64,000 nt of DNA. Source: Corylus avellana (lineage: Eukaryota; Streptophyta; Magnoliopsida; Fagales; Betulaceae). A program made the translations under genes and the position numbers. Shown piece by piece: positions 22,669 to 34,920 of this stretch. Positions within the stretch are counted from its first letter, which is position 1. Every line of letters begins with the position of its first letter. The DNA lies in the NCBI RefSeq assembly GCF_901000735.1, contig NC_081541.1, positions 30,000,813-30,064,812 of the forward strand. The letters are read 5' to 3'. Under the pieces are notes generated by a model that saw nothing but the letters and a program-made list of their open reading frames with translations, ran no database searches and was not told the origin of the DNA.

Positions 22669-23391
22669 TGTTGGGTGGGTGCTCCTTCCTATGTGAGGGA
22701 CCCAGCACCATGTGAAAGGAAAAAAAATATATATAAAAAGAAGAGAACACTTCTTTTCTTGTGCGTGTGGGCTGTAGGGCTACAACAACAAAAAGAGAAA
22801 AAGAAAAGAAAAAGAAAGAGACAAAAGAGGGAGAGAGAGGCAGCGCCGTTCGGAGGAGAGAAGAGAGAAAAATTGAGTTTTTCTCACAGCCACTTCCATT
22901 AAATATTGTGGGATCATTTGTGGTCCTATCTTGATAAAATTTTAGTATGTTGTTCCTGACGACAAGAGCTACGTATTGACTTGTGTCAATCGTTGGAATC
23001 CTTCTCCAGCAAATTGCTCACTCATACCCACTTAGTGAGATCTGTCTTTGTTCTTGTTGGAATCCACTTTTATAGTGATGAATCTATGTGTTAATCCAAG
23101 AATGCATGTATTCTTGATGTGGTGATACCTCTAGAAATTTCTCTAGGGAAGAAATTGTAAACTCATTATTGTTGATAGTGGAAGATTTAACTAGACTAGG
23201 TCCCATGGTTTTTACCTTTGTATTTGAGGGTTTTCCACGTAAAAATATTGGTGTTTTGCTTGTGGGTTTGCTTGATTATTTTTCTGCAGTGTGGAGAATT
23301 ATGATTGGGTACTAGTGTGACTATTTAATTTGCACAAAGAGGGGTAGATTAATTCCGCTGTGTATTTGATAATTGGTGTTCACCCCTAACA
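22669..23391 (+). repeat. Copia 2, 5' LTR
   Basis: A 723-bp LTR starting TGTTGGGTGGG and ending CACCCCTAACA. The uninterrupted form shows where the gypsy insertion entered the 3' LTR, near 22838-22842 by alignment. It contains about 36 bp near 22955-22991 that the 3' LTR lacks. Confidence 0.9.
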
Positions 23392-23393
23392 AA

Positions 23394-23406
23394 TGGTATT
23401 AGAGCT
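23394..23406 (+). other. Copia 2 primer-binding site
   Basis: TGGTATTAGAGCT, two bases after the 5' LTR; one change from the usual initiator-Met-tRNA complement. Confidence 0.85.
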
Positions 23407-23444
23407 TTGGTTAAATGTCTGAGTTGAGTTCTTGTGTAAATTAA

Positions 23445-26400
23445 ATGGAGGAGTCATCTAATGGCATGGTTAAACTCATAGCTTCAAATTATTCAATTTG
23501 GAAGACTAGGATGGAAGATATTTTGTATTGTAAAGAATTGTTTGATCCCATTGAGTTGAAAGGTGTCAAACCAATTTCTACAACCAACGAAGGTTGAAAT
23601 AAAATGAATAGGAAAGCCGTTGGATATATCAGGTAATGAGTTGATCAAAGTGTCATTCATCATGTAGCCAAAGAAGTTGATGCTTATAGTCTTTGGCAGA
23701 AGTTAGAGAGTCTTTATGAATGAAAGATTGCTCAAAACAAAGCCTTTGTGATAAGAAGGCTTGTAAATTTGAAGTACAAAGATGGAAAAAGTGTTATGGA
23801 GCATCTGAGTAATTTTCAGGGATTGTTGAATGAGTTGTCTACCATGAAACTTGCGTTAGATGATGAGGTGTAAGCATTACTTCTGTTGAGTTCGTTGCCA
23901 AACAATTGGGAAACTTTGGTGGTCTCACTTAGTAATTCGGCTCCTAACGGTGTGATAACTATATGTATGGTAAAAGACAACATGTTCAATGAAGAGGCAA
24001 GAAGAAAAGAGTAGGGTATTTCTTTTCAGTCAGAGGCACTTGTTACAGAAAGGTGGGAAAGAAGTAAAAACAGAAAACCTTGCAGGTATGATAATCGTGA
24101 CGAGTCAAAAGGAAAGTCCAACTCAAAAGCAAACATAAAATGTTTCTACTGTGGCAAGCCTGGACATATAAAAATGGAGTGTAGGAAATTTAAAAGAGAA
24201 CAATTGAAAGAAAAAGGCGAAGAACAAAAAGAAGAAAGAGACACTGCAGCAGTTGCACTTGATGGTGATGTTGTACTTGCTTTTGATGAAGCTTATGCTA
24301 ATCTCACATGTGATGAATCTATGTGGGTAGTTGATACAACAACATCTTTTCATATCACTCCACATAAATATTTCTTCTCTTCCTATACCAGTGGCAATTT
24401 TGGTTGGGTTAGGATGAGAAATGAAGCAAAGTGCAAAATTGTTGGCATGAGAGATATACAACTAGAAACCAACATTGGGTTCAAATTGATTCTCAAGGAT
24501 GTCAGGCATGTTCCTGAAATGCGCTTCAACTTGATTTCTATTGGGAAACTTGATGACGAAGGTTACCATAATTACCTTGGAGGTGGACAATAGAAACTGA
24601 GCAAGTGTTCTCTTATCTTAGCTAGGGAAAGAAGACTAGCACTCTTTACAAGACAGATGCAAGACTAGTCAAGGGAGATGCGATTGTTATTGAGAATGAA
24701 AACTCCACTAAGCTATGACATAAGAGGCTTGGTCACATGAGCGCGAAGGGACTTCAGATTCTTGCCAAGAAGCAGCTCCTACCTAATAATAAAGGTATGT
24801 TACTAATGCCCTGTACTCATTGTCTTGTTGGAAAACAAAGAAGAGTTTCATTTCAAAAATCTTCTTCTTCAAGAAAGGATAATATTCTTGATTTAGTTCA
24901 CACTGATGTCTGTACTATGAACATTAAAACTCTAGATGGTGCACTTTACTATGTGACTTTTATTGATGACCATTCTAGAAAGGTGTGGATTTTGCTTTGA
25001 AAACCAAAGATTAGGTACTTGATGTGTTCAAATTCTTTTATATGAAGGTTGAAAGGGAAACTGGAAAGCAGCTAAAATGTGTCAGAACAGATAATGGTGG
25101 TGAATACAGAGGACCATTTGAAGAATATTTTAGAAGCTATGGCATTAGGCTTGAGAAAACTGTGCCCAAGGCTCCGCAGCATAATGGTGTAATAGAGAGA
25201 ATGAACATAACCATTTGTGAGAGAATCAGGTGTATGCTCTCTCATGCAAAATTGCCTAAACATTTTTGGGGTAAGGCAATGAGGACAGTAGTTGACTTGA
25301 TAAATCTTTCTCCACATGTTCTTTTGGATGGTGACATTCCTTAAAGGGTTTGGACAAGGAAAGATGTTTCTTTTGAGCAATTGAGAGTATTTGGCTACAA
25401 GGCATTTGTCCATGTTCCTAGAGATGAGAGGTCAAAGCTTGATAGCAAAGTCAAGCAATGTATCTTCATGGGTTATAGGCATGAGGAGTTTGGTTTCAGA
25501 TTATGGGATCTAGTTAATAAGAAAATCATACGGAGCAGGGATGTTGTCTTCTTTGAAGATCAAACCATTGAAGCTTTGGATCAGAAAAAGGAAGAGCCTC
25601 TCAGTCAATACCGTGTTGATTTGTTTCTACCTATGTGATGCATGATGAACACATGGGAGATGTGCAAGAAGAACAGGTTGATACAGTTGGTGAAATTGGT
25701 GAGCCTGCAACTAATAATGTGGATTCAGAAGAACACCAAGAACAAGCCTCTTCAGAACCAACCGCTGAGACTCAGTTGAGGAGATCTACTAGAGACCGAT
25801 AGCCTTCTAGAAGGTATTTAGCTAATGAGTATGTGATACTTTCTGATGGGTAACAACCAAAAAGTTATCAAGAGGTTATGCAACATGCCCAGAAAAATCA
25901 ATGGTTAGAAGACATGCAAGACGAGATAAAATCCTTGCATGAGAATCGCACATATGATTTGGTGAAACTTCCTAAGGGCAAGAAAGCACTTAAGAATAAA
26001 TGAGTGTTGAGATGCAAGATTGAACCAAACAGATCACAACCAAGGTACAAGGCGTAACTAGGTGTAAAAGGGTTTGGTTAGAAGAAGGGTATTGATTTTG
26101 AAGAAATTTTCTCACCCATGGTAAAGATGTCTTCTATCAGAGTTGTTTTGAGTTTGGCTACCAAAATGAATCTAGAGATCGAACAACTTAATGTGAAGAC
26201 TACTTTCCTCCATGGTGACTTAGATGAGGAAATTTATATGGAGCAACCAGAGGGGTTCATAGCTAAAGGCAAGGAACATCTAGTATGTCGGTTGAAAAAA
26301 AGCATGTACGGACTCAAGCACGCACCGAGACAATGGTATAAGAAATTTCATTCCTTTTTGGTTGAGCACGGGTATGACAGACCTACATTAGATCATTGTG

Positions 26401-27368
26401 TATTTGTAAAGAAATTCTCTGATAGAGAATTTATTATTCTCTTGCTATACGTGGATGACATGTTGATTGTTGGTCCTGACATTAGTAAAATTGACAAACT
26501 GAAGAAGGAGCTGAGTAAGTCCTTTTCGATGAAGGATTTGGGATCCGCAAAGCAGATTCTTGGTATGAAGATCTCTTGTAATAAGAAAAAAGAAAAATTG
26601 TGGCTATCACAAGAGAGTAATATCAAGAAGGTATTGGACAGATTCAACATGAGCAAGGCAAAACTGGTGAGCTCTACACTTGCAGGTCATTTGAAGCTGA
26701 GTTCAAAGCAATGTTCTACAAGTGAGAAAGAAAAAGATGAAATGAAGAAAGTGTCCTATGCATCAACCGTGGGTAGCTTAGTGTATGCCATGGTGTGTAT
26801 GAGGCTTGACATTGCTCATGTTGTTGGAGTTGTGAGTCGGTTCCTTTCTAATCCTGGAAAAGAACATTGGGCAGCTGTGAAATGCATTATCAGGTATCTC
26901 AGAGGTACTTAGAGGGTATGTTTGTTCTTTGGCAATGGTAAACAGGTGCTTGATAGGTTTACTGATGCTAATATGGCTGGGCATATTGATTCCAGAAAGT
27001 CTACTTTAGGGTACCTAATTACTTATTCAGGGGGAGCAGTGCCATGGCAATCCAGATTGCATGAATGTGTTGCTTTGTCTATACTAGAGGCAGAGTTCAT
27101 TGCCATCACAAAAGTAGCCAAAGAATTATTATGGATGAAAAAGTTCTTACAAGAACCAAGTCTACAACAAGAGAGGTACGCGCTTTACTATGACAGTCAG
27201 AGTGTCATCCATCTCAGCAAGAATTCAACTTTCCATTCTAAATCCAAACATATTGATGTTAGGTATTATTGGATTCGTGATGCACTAGATGAGAAGCTGT
27301 TACAGATTGAGAAAATCCATATTGATGAGAATGGATCAGATATGATGACAAAATCCCTGCCTCCGTAA
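23445..27368 (+). pseudogene. Copia 2 gag-pol, decayed
   Basis: The ATG at 23445 opens a gag with the zinc knuckle CFYCGKPGHIKMEC (about 24138-24182). The protease motif reads WVVDTTTSFHITP, with the active-site Gly changed to Thr. The pre-integrase region has HKRLGHMSAKG (about 24720-24755). Integrase shows HTDVCTMN, VRTDNGGEYRG and NGVIERMN. RT has QLNVKTTFLHG, where the first catalytic Asp is Asn, and an intact YVDD. RNase H ends with SKHIDVRYYWIRD and a stop at 27368. At least ten in-frame stops interrupt it, several of the TGG-to-TGA, CAA-to-TAA and CGA-to-TGA type, plus a frameshift near 25010. It cannot encode a working polyprotein. Confidence 0.9.
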
Positions 27369-27435
27369 AAGCTTGAAACTTGCAGAAGTGCAGCAGGATT
27401 GGTGGAGCTCCCCACATAGTCGGGAGGGGGAGATT

Positions 27436-27608
27436 TGTTGGGTGGGTGCTCCCTCCTATGTGAGGGACCCACCACCATGTGAAAAGAAAAAAAAAAATAT
27501 ATAAAAAAAGAAGAGAAGACTTCTCTTCTTGTGCGTGTGGGCTATAGGGCTATAGCAACAGAAAGAGAAAAAGAAAAGAAAAGAAAAAGAAAGAGAAGAA
27601 AGAGGGAA
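27436..27608 (+). repeat. Copia 2, 3' LTR, first part
   Basis: The first 173 bp of the 3' LTR, preceded by the polypurine tract GGGAGGGGGAGA. It is cut at 27608 by the gypsy LTR start (TGATAAGC). The remaining LTR resumes at 45775. Confidence 0.88.
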
Positions 27609-29050
27609 TGATAAGCACCGAATGTTGCATATTCAAGCCCCTTAACTCGCATATGTTAATTCCTTAGTATTGTTATTTGTTTGATTTTGTGTTGTTTTAT
27701 TGTTTTCAGGTTTTAAATAAAGATGCAATTAATTCCATTAATTTTGGGCTTAAAAGCACACTTTGAGAAGACCTAGAAGATATGATTAAGCTTAACCAAT
27801 CATAATAGAGGACTTATATGCTATGGTTGAGTTTAATCAAATAAAGGAAATGATTAAATCAGAATTTCTCAAATGGGAGTCAAAATCGGATTTGATTCAA
27901 ATTTGGATTCTTTACAAGTCTCAGTATTTTGACCATAACTTTCTTGTAAATTATTGGATTGAGGTGATTCTAGCATCATTGGAAAGCTAAGTCAAAGTAC
28001 TACAATTCATTGTGAAATAGGAGTTTCCTATTTTGGACGTTTGCTATGCCAAAATTGTTGCACAATAAAAGAACGCAAATCCGGACGAATGAAATTCCGA
28101 TTTGTACTAGGATTGCTTCCTAATTTGACTTGGAGAGTGAATTACGGTTTTTCTGGGTTTCCTAGGGCTTCTAGGACTTTTTTAGCTCCTTATAAATAAG
28201 CCTTAAACATTAAGAGAAATGTCTGATTAGTTTTAGATACAAAAATCTTCTTGGAGGCTTAGTGGAATCATGAGCGGCTAAACCCTTTCGTGGGATGTTA
28301 ATGTAACCCTATCGAAGCACAATTGTTTGATTGTATTTAATTTCTAGATTTTCAGTTTATGCATGCTGATTGTATAACTATGAAAATTGTTACCTTTTGA
28401 TTATGTTCTTAATTATTAAATGCAATTGTTCTTAAATTCTAAAATCAATATTTGTGAAATTCTTCTTTTGTCTTAGAAAGTATTTTACTTTTGTTGATCT
28501 CAAATCATTCTTGTTTTCTGTGACTATGAGAATGATGGTTCTACAATGGGTTTAATTGACATATGATCAATAGGATTTGATGGGCTATGCCTAGGGAAGA
28601 CGGATTGTACTACACCATACTTTAGTTTAATTTAGGTAGACAGTTTGTGCCAACCAAAGATGGGTTACACGTATTCATTGATTGTATGTATCCTGCTAAA
28701 AAAATTGATAATTTATGCCAAGGGAAGACTGGTTGTACTGTATCTTAGTGGGTAGGTGGACAATCCATGCCAACCGTAGATAGATTATTCTTATTCTTTA
28801 GGGGAAACTTCACTTTGGCCCATTGAACTTTCAGCCGATTTTACAAACCCCCCTTGAACTTTCAAATCTCTCACTTTGGACACCTGAACTTTGATTTGCT
28901 CTCACTTTGGACCCCTCTGTTAGTTTTCAACGTTAAATTCAAACAATTTGACTTCTTATGCCCATTATACCCCCACCCAGCCCACTTGAAATTTCGAAAA
29001 TGCCCAAAACTAAAGTACCCACCCCAGCTCAAAACGACACCATTTTGGGC

Positions 29051-29086
<36 letters not shown>

Positions 29087-29241
29087 AAATTTAAAAAAGA
29101 AAGAAAAGAAAATGCAAAATATTAATTTTTTTTTTTTTAAAAAAAACCCTCGAGCCCAAAACGGTGTCATTTTGAGCATTAAAATTGTTTGTTTTTTTTT
29201 TTTTAATCAAAATATTAAAAAAAAAAAAAATTGAGAAGTAT
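27609..29241 (+). repeat. Gypsy 1, 5' LTR as assembled left of the gap (partial)
   Basis: LTR sequence beginning TGATAAGC, with a MITE starting at 28801 and the gap at 29242. It is the same sequence as 31344-32963 and is probably the end of a contig that overlaps the next one. The (AT)n run near 29054-29082 is longer than in the other copy. Confidence 0.8.
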
Positions 29242-29341
29242 NNNNNNNNNNNNNNNNNNNNNNNNNNNNNNNNNNNNNNNNNNNNNNNNNNNNNNNNNNN
29301 NNNNNNNNNNNNNNNNNNNNNNNNNNNNNNNNNNNNNNNNN
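29242..29341. other. Assembly gap (100 N)
   Basis: Fixed-length run of 100 N. The sequence right of the gap begins with what is found at 25605, so the two contigs probably overlap by about 3.6 kb and nothing real may be missing. Confidence 0.98.
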
Positions 29342-31103
29342 AATACCGTGTTGATTTGTTTCTACCTATGTGATGCATGATGAACACATGGGAGATGTGC
29401 AAGAAGAACAGGTTGATACAGTTGGTGAAATTGGTGAGCCTGCAACTAATAATGTGGATTCAGAAGAACACCAAGAACAAGCCTCTTCAGAACCAACCGC
29501 TGAGACTCAATTGAGGAGATTTACTAGAGACCGATAGCCTTCTAGAAGGTATTTAGCTAATGAGTATGTGATACTTTCTGATGGGTAACAACCAAAAAGT
29601 TATCAAGAGGTTATGCAACATGACCAGAAAAATCAATGGTTAGAAGACATGCAAGACGAGATGAAATCCTTGCATGAGAATCGCACATATGATTTGGTGA
29701 AACTTCCTAAGGGCAAGAAAGCACTCAAGAATAAATGGGTGTTGAGATGCAAGATTGAACCAAACAGATCACAACCAAGGTACAAGCCGAAACTAGGTGT
29801 AAAAGGGTTTGGTTAGAAGAAGGGTATTGATTTTGAAGAAATTTTCTCACCCATGGTAAAGATGTCTTCTATCAGAGTTGTTTTGAGTTTGGCTACCAAA
29901 ATGAATCTAGAGATCGAACAACTTAATGTGAAGACTACTTTCCTCCATGGTGACTTAGAGGAGGAAATTTATATGGAGCAACCAGAGGGGTTCATAGCTA
30001 AAGGCAATGAACATCTAGTATGTCGGTTGAAAAAGAGTATGTACGGACTCAAGCACGCACCGAGACAATGGTATAAGAAATTTGATTCCTTTTTGGTTGA
30101 GCACGGGTATGACAGACCTACATTAGATCATTGTGTATTTGTAAAGAAATTCTCTGATAGAGAATTTATTATTCTCTTGCTATACGTGGATGACATGTTG
30201 ATTGTTGGTCCTGACATTAGTAAAATTGACAAACTGAAGAAGGAGCTGAGTAAGTCCTTTTCGATGAAGGATTTGGGATCCGCAAAGCAGATTCTTGGTA
30301 TGAAGATCTCTTGTGATAAGAAAAAAGAAAAATTGTGGCAATCACAAGAGAGTAATATCAAGAAGGTATTGGACAGATTCAACATGAGCAAGGCAAAACT
30401 GGTGAGCTCTACACTTGCAGGTCATTTGAAGCTGAGTTCAAAGCAATGTTCTACAAGTGAGAAAGAAAAAGATGAAATGAAGAAAGTGTCCTATGCATCA
30501 ACCGTGGGTAGCTTAGTGTATGCCATGGTGTGTATGAGGCTTGACATTGCTCATGTTGTTGGAGTTGTGAGTCGGTTCCTTTCTAATCCTGGAAAAGAAC
30601 ATTGGGCAGCTGTGAAATGCATTATCAGGTATCTCAGAGGTACTTAGAGGGTATGTTTGTTCTTTGGCAATGGTAAACAGGTGCTTGATAGGTTTACTGA
30701 TGCTAATATGGCTGGGCATATTGATTCCAGAAAGTCTACTTTAGGGTACCTAATTACTTATTCAGGGGGAGCAGTGCCATGGCAATCCAGATTGCATGAA
30801 TGTGTTGCTTTGTCTATACTAGAGGCAGAGTTCATTGCCATCACAAAAGTAGCCAAAGAATTATTATGGATGAAAAAGTTCTTACAAGAACCAAGTCTAC
30901 AACAAGAGAGGTACGCGCTTTACTATGACAGTCAGAGTGTCATCCATCTCAGCAAGAATTCAACTTTCCATTCTAAATCCAAACATATTGATGTTAGGTA
31001 TTATTGGATTCGTGATGCACTAGATGAGAAGCTGTTACAGATTGAGAAAATCCATATTGATGAGAATGGATCAGATATGATGACAAAATCCCTGCCTCCG
31101 TAA
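29342..31103 (+). pseudogene. Copia 2 RT / RNase H, second assembled copy
   Basis: Near-identical repeat of 25605-27368, from the integrase end through RT (YVDD intact, the same Asp-to-Asn change) to the RNase H stop. Differences are scattered substitutions (for example a Trp codon near 29738 where the left copy has a stop). Its 3' LTR start is at 31171, again cut by the gypsy LTR at 31344. Most likely the same locus or its other allele, not a second insertion. Confidence 0.8.
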
Positions 31104-32963
31104 AAGCTTGAAACTTGCAGAAGTGCAGCAGGATTGGTGGAGCTCCCCACATAGTCGGGAGGGGGAGATTTGTTGGGTGGGTGCTCCCTCCTATGTGAGG
31201 GACCCACCACCATGTGAAAAGAAAAAAAAAAATATATAAAAAAAGAAGAGAAGACTTCTCTTCTTGTGCGTGTGGGCTATAGGGCTATAGCAACAGAAAG
31301 AGAAAAAGAAAAGAAAAGAAAAAGAAAGAGAAGAAAGAGGGAATGATAAGCACCGAATGTTGCATATTCAAGCCCCTTAACTCGCATATGTTAATTCCTT
31401 AGTATTGTTATTTGTTTGATTTTGTGTTGTTTTATTGTTTTCAGGTTTTAAATAAAGATGCAATTAATTCCATTAATTTTGGGCTTAAAAGCACACTTTG
31501 AGAAGACCTAGAAGATATGATTAAGCTTAACCAATCATAATAGAGGACTTATATGCTATGGTTGAGTTTAATCAAATAAAGGAAATGATTAAATCAGAAT
31601 TTCTCAAATGGGAGTCAAAATCGGATTTGATTCAAATTTGGATTCTTTACAAGTCTCAGTATTTTGACCATAACTTTCTTGTAAATTATTGGATTGAGGT
31701 GATTCTAGCATCATTGGAAAGCTAAGTCAAAGTACTACAATTCATTGTGAAATAGGAGTTTCCTATTTTGGACGTTTGCTATGCCAAAATTGTTGCACAA
31801 TAAAAGAACGCAAATCCGGACGAATGAAATTCCGATTTGTACTAGGATTGCTTCCTAATTTGACTTGGAGAGTGAATTACGGTTTTTCTGGGTTTCCTAG
31901 GGCTTCTAGGACTTTTTTAGTTCCTTATAAATAAGCCTTAAACATTAAGAGAAATGTCTGATTAGTTTTAGATACAAAAATCTTCTTGGAGGCTTAGTGG
32001 AATCATGAGCGGCTAAACCCTTTCGTGGGGTGTTAATGTAACCCTATCGAAGCACAATTGTTTGATTGTATTTAATTTCTAGATTTTCAGTTTATGCATG
32101 CTGATTGTATAACTATGAAAATTGTTACCTTTTGATTATATTCTTAATTATTAAATGCAATTGTTTTTAAATTCTAAAATCAATATTTGTGAAATTCTTC
32201 TTTTATCTTAGAAAGTATTTTACTTTTGTTGATCTCAAATCATTCTTGTTTTCTGTGACTATGAGAATGATGGTTCTACAATGAGTTTAATTGACATATG
32301 ATCAATAGGATTTGATGGGCTATGCCTAGGGAAGACGGATTGTACTACATCATAGTTTAGTTTAATTTAGGTAGACAGTTTGTGCCAATCAAAGATGGGT
32401 TACACGTATTCATTGTTTGTATGTATCCTGCTAAAAAATTTGATAATTTATGCCAAGGGAAGACTGGTTGTGCTGCATCTTAGTGGGTAGGTGGACAATC
32501 CATGCCAACCGTAGATAGATTATTCTTATTCTTTAGGGGAAACTTTACTTTGGCCCATTGAACTTTCAGCCGATTTTACAAACCCCCCTTGAACTTTCAA
32601 ATCTCTCACTTTGGACCCCTGAACTTTGATTTGCTCTCACTTTGGACCCCTTTGTTAGTTTTCAACGTTAAATTCAAACGGTTTGACTTCTTATGCCCAT
32701 TATACCCCCACCCAGCCCACTTGAAATTTCGAAAATGCCCAAAACTAAAGTACCCACCCCAGCTCAAAACGACACCGTTTTGGGCATTATATATATATAT
32801 TTTAAATTTAAAAAAGAAAGAAAAGAAAATGCAAAATATTCAATTTTTTTTTTTAAAAAAAAAAACACCCGAGCCCAAAACGGTGTCATTTTGAGCATTA
32901 AAATTGTTTGTTTGTTTTTTTTTTTTAAGCAAAATATTAAAAAAAAAAAAAATTGAGAAGTAT
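29342..32963 (+). repeat. Right member of the 3.6-kb pair
   Basis: Matches 25605-29241 from its first base after the gap to 32963, where the left contig runs out. From 32964 the sequence continues uniquely into the rest of the MITE and LTR. Confidence 0.9.
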
Positions 32964-33936
32964 CGGGGTGGCTCCAGCCACCCGTTGGCCAAAATAGGGT
33001 GGTCAAACCACTCCATTTTTAATGAGAGGGAGTTGGGCACTAATCTGGGCCCCGGGGGTGGTTCTACCACCCACGGCTATTAAGTGATTCGGCCACCCAC
33101 GAGCAAAAAAAGAAAGGGGAAACAAATTAGGTTTGGGGATGGGTTTGGGCTTTTGGGGTGGAAACGGACCACCCCACAAAATAGCTCTTATTTCTTTTTT
33201 TGGCCTTTTGAACCCCAGTCATCCCCTTAACCACATGAAACCGACCCTGGAGCCGACATGGGGTAGCTCTAGCCACTGCACTTTTGAGAACAATGGTGGA
33301 TTTGACCACCCATTTTGATCGGCTCCTGGAATTTTTTTAATTTTTTTTTTTAAATAAAATAAAATAATTTTAATGCCCAAAACGTCGTTCTGGGCTGTGT
33401 GGGTGTTATAGTTTTGGGGCTTAAAACGGTGTAGTTTTAACGTGAGGGTATAATGGGTATAAAAAGTCAAACCGTTTAAGTTTAACGTTGAAAACTAACA
33501 GAGATGTCCAAAGTGAGAGCAAATCAAAGTTTAGGGGTCAAAAGTGAGAGATTAGAAAGTTTAGGGAAGGTTTGTAAAATCGAGTGGAAGTTTAGAGGGC
33601 CAAAGTGACGTTTTCCCTATTATTTAATAAGGTAGTTTCTTGTTTATTTAGAACATCCATAGAATAAATTTATGGGATTAAATATGGTTAGCTATTGTTG
33701 TGCGGATAGAGGTAAAGTCAATACCCTACACTCTCTCTCTTATTTTAAATCTCTTTTAATTTCATGCACTTTAATTTCACAAACAAAATCAATTTCTTTT
33801 TAATTAGGTTATTTTTGATCTCATAAATTTGATAACAAAACCCTTGCAGTCCTTGAGGTTCGACATTCCTACAAGGATTCGTTCTATTGCGAGTGGTTAA
33901 TTATTGATATTTTTTTATACAAAAATACCACATCAA
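31344..33936 (+). repeat. Gypsy 1, 5' LTR (with MITE inside)
   Basis: About 1.51 kb of LTR interrupted by a 1.08-kb MITE (32536-33617). The matching 3' LTR has the uninterrupted site at about 45440-45448. A short leading part repeats the start of gypsy 2's LTR in a diverged form. Confidence 0.88.
32536..33617. mobile_element. Large MITE in gypsy 1 LTR (GGGGAAACTTCACT family)
   Basis: A 1082-bp element with ends GGGGAAACTTTACTTTGG and the complement of CCAAAGTGACGTTTTCCC. The flanks TATTCTTTA (32527-32535) and TATTATTTA (33618-33626) match at 8 of 9 bases. The 3' LTR of gypsy 1 at 45440-45448 shows the site with no insert. The middle has GC-rich GGTGGC/CCACC stretches. The left half is also present at 28801-29241 because of the contig overlap. 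Confidence 0.82.
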
Positions 33937-33941
33937 TTTTT

Positions 33942-33959
33942 GGCTCTGTTGCCGGGGAC
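33942..33959 (+). other. Gypsy 1 primer-binding site
   Basis: TGGCTCTGTTGCCGGGGA starts 5 bases after the LTR. It is close to the TGGCGCCGTTGCCGGGGA type found in plant Athila/Tat elements. Confidence 0.8.
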
Positions 33960-33986
33960 TCCTTAACGGTTTAGCTATTAAATTTT

Positions 33987-34214
33987 GGGGAAACTTCACT
34001 AAAGACCTCTGAACTTCCACCCGTTATGAAATACCCCCCCTAAACTTGAAAATCTCTCAATTTAGTCCCCTGAACTTTCAATTGCTCTCAATTTGAACCC
34101 CTTCGTCAAATTGAGAGCAATTGAAAGTTCAGGGGACTAAATTGAGACATTTTGAAGTTTAGGAGGGTATTTCAAAATGGGTAGAAGTTCAGAGGTCTTC
34201 AGTGAAGTTTCCCC
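33987..34214. mobile_element. MITE, 228 bp, in gypsy 1 leader
   Basis: Inverted ends GGGGAAACTTCACTAAAGA and complement. A perfect 8-bp repeat TAAATTTT flanks it (33979-33986, 34215-34222). Same family as those at 6882-9620 and 32536. It is almost entirely two complementary arms. Confidence 0.85.
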
Positions 34215-34725
34215 TAAATTTTAAGGATTAATTGAACTTAATTTTTATTTTTATGCTTTTCTTTAATTTTGGGTCCTAATTTTAATTATGTTTTTTAGTT
34301 TTATTTTGGTTTTGTTGAGGTTTTCGCGCATAGGTCTATAGCTGCCAAACCCTTCCCTGTGACTGCAATCGAACGCAAGTCGAGTATGATCGAGTACAAG
34401 TATGCACTCTAGCACTAATTCAGCCAGATGCGCTAGAGAGCCTTCCAAGCCTACGCTCGCACCCATCTGCGGGAGTACGCTCGAGCGCATCAGCAGCAGT
34501 CTGCATCCAAAGTTCCAGCACACCTTTGGGCCGTTTGTGCTCTTTAATTTTTTGACTTAGTTTGTTTATATTTTTGTTTCAGTTTTTATTTTCTTTTTAG
34601 CTTATGTTAGGTCGCCGTTCTTTGTCTTTGCCATTAATTACTTGCGACCTCGAAATTGAACGCACTCTTAAACAATTTATAGCCAAAAGGAATTCTAATT
34701 TCTAGGAGAGCGTCCCATTGAGACC

Positions 34726-34920
34726 ATGGGTGACCCTGTGGCTTTGAGAGATCACTATCTCCCTACCACACACACTGTCCCCACATGTCTCAGGCTACCG
34801 GACATTATGGCAACAAACTATGAGATTAAGCCTAGCATTATAAAAAGTCTACCATCTTTTATTGGACTAAGCAATGAAAATCCCTATGACTTCCTTAGTG
34901 AATTCTTAGCAATTTGTTGT
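34726..34920 (+). pseudogene. Gypsy 1 gag, 5' piece
   Basis: ATG at 34726, then a gag N-terminus (MATNYEIKPSIIKSLPSFIG, then NPYDFLSEFLAIC) that stops where gypsy 2 enters at 34921. The remaining gag domain continues at about 40466 with STIKLTGLTKDA. Confidence 0.8.

Larger units (their letters stand above)
25605..29241 (+). repeat. Left member of a 3.6-kb near-identical pair bounded by the gap
   Basis: This stretch (copia 2 integrase end, RT, RNase H, first part of the 3' LTR, then the start of the gypsy LTR and its MITE) is repeated at 29342-32963 with only scattered differences. It stops exactly at the 100-N gap. One clear difference: near 26002 this copy has a TGA where the other has TGG. 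Confidence 0.9.

Noticed and set aside
25605..32963. Genuine tandem duplication of copia RT and gypsy LTR
   Set aside because: Both copies end or begin exactly at the 100-N gap, so an unmerged contig overlap is simpler.
28854..33470. Open frames near 28854-29402, 32589-33006 and 33127-33470
   Set aside because: They are readings of the large MITE in gypsy 1's LTR, and some run through N.
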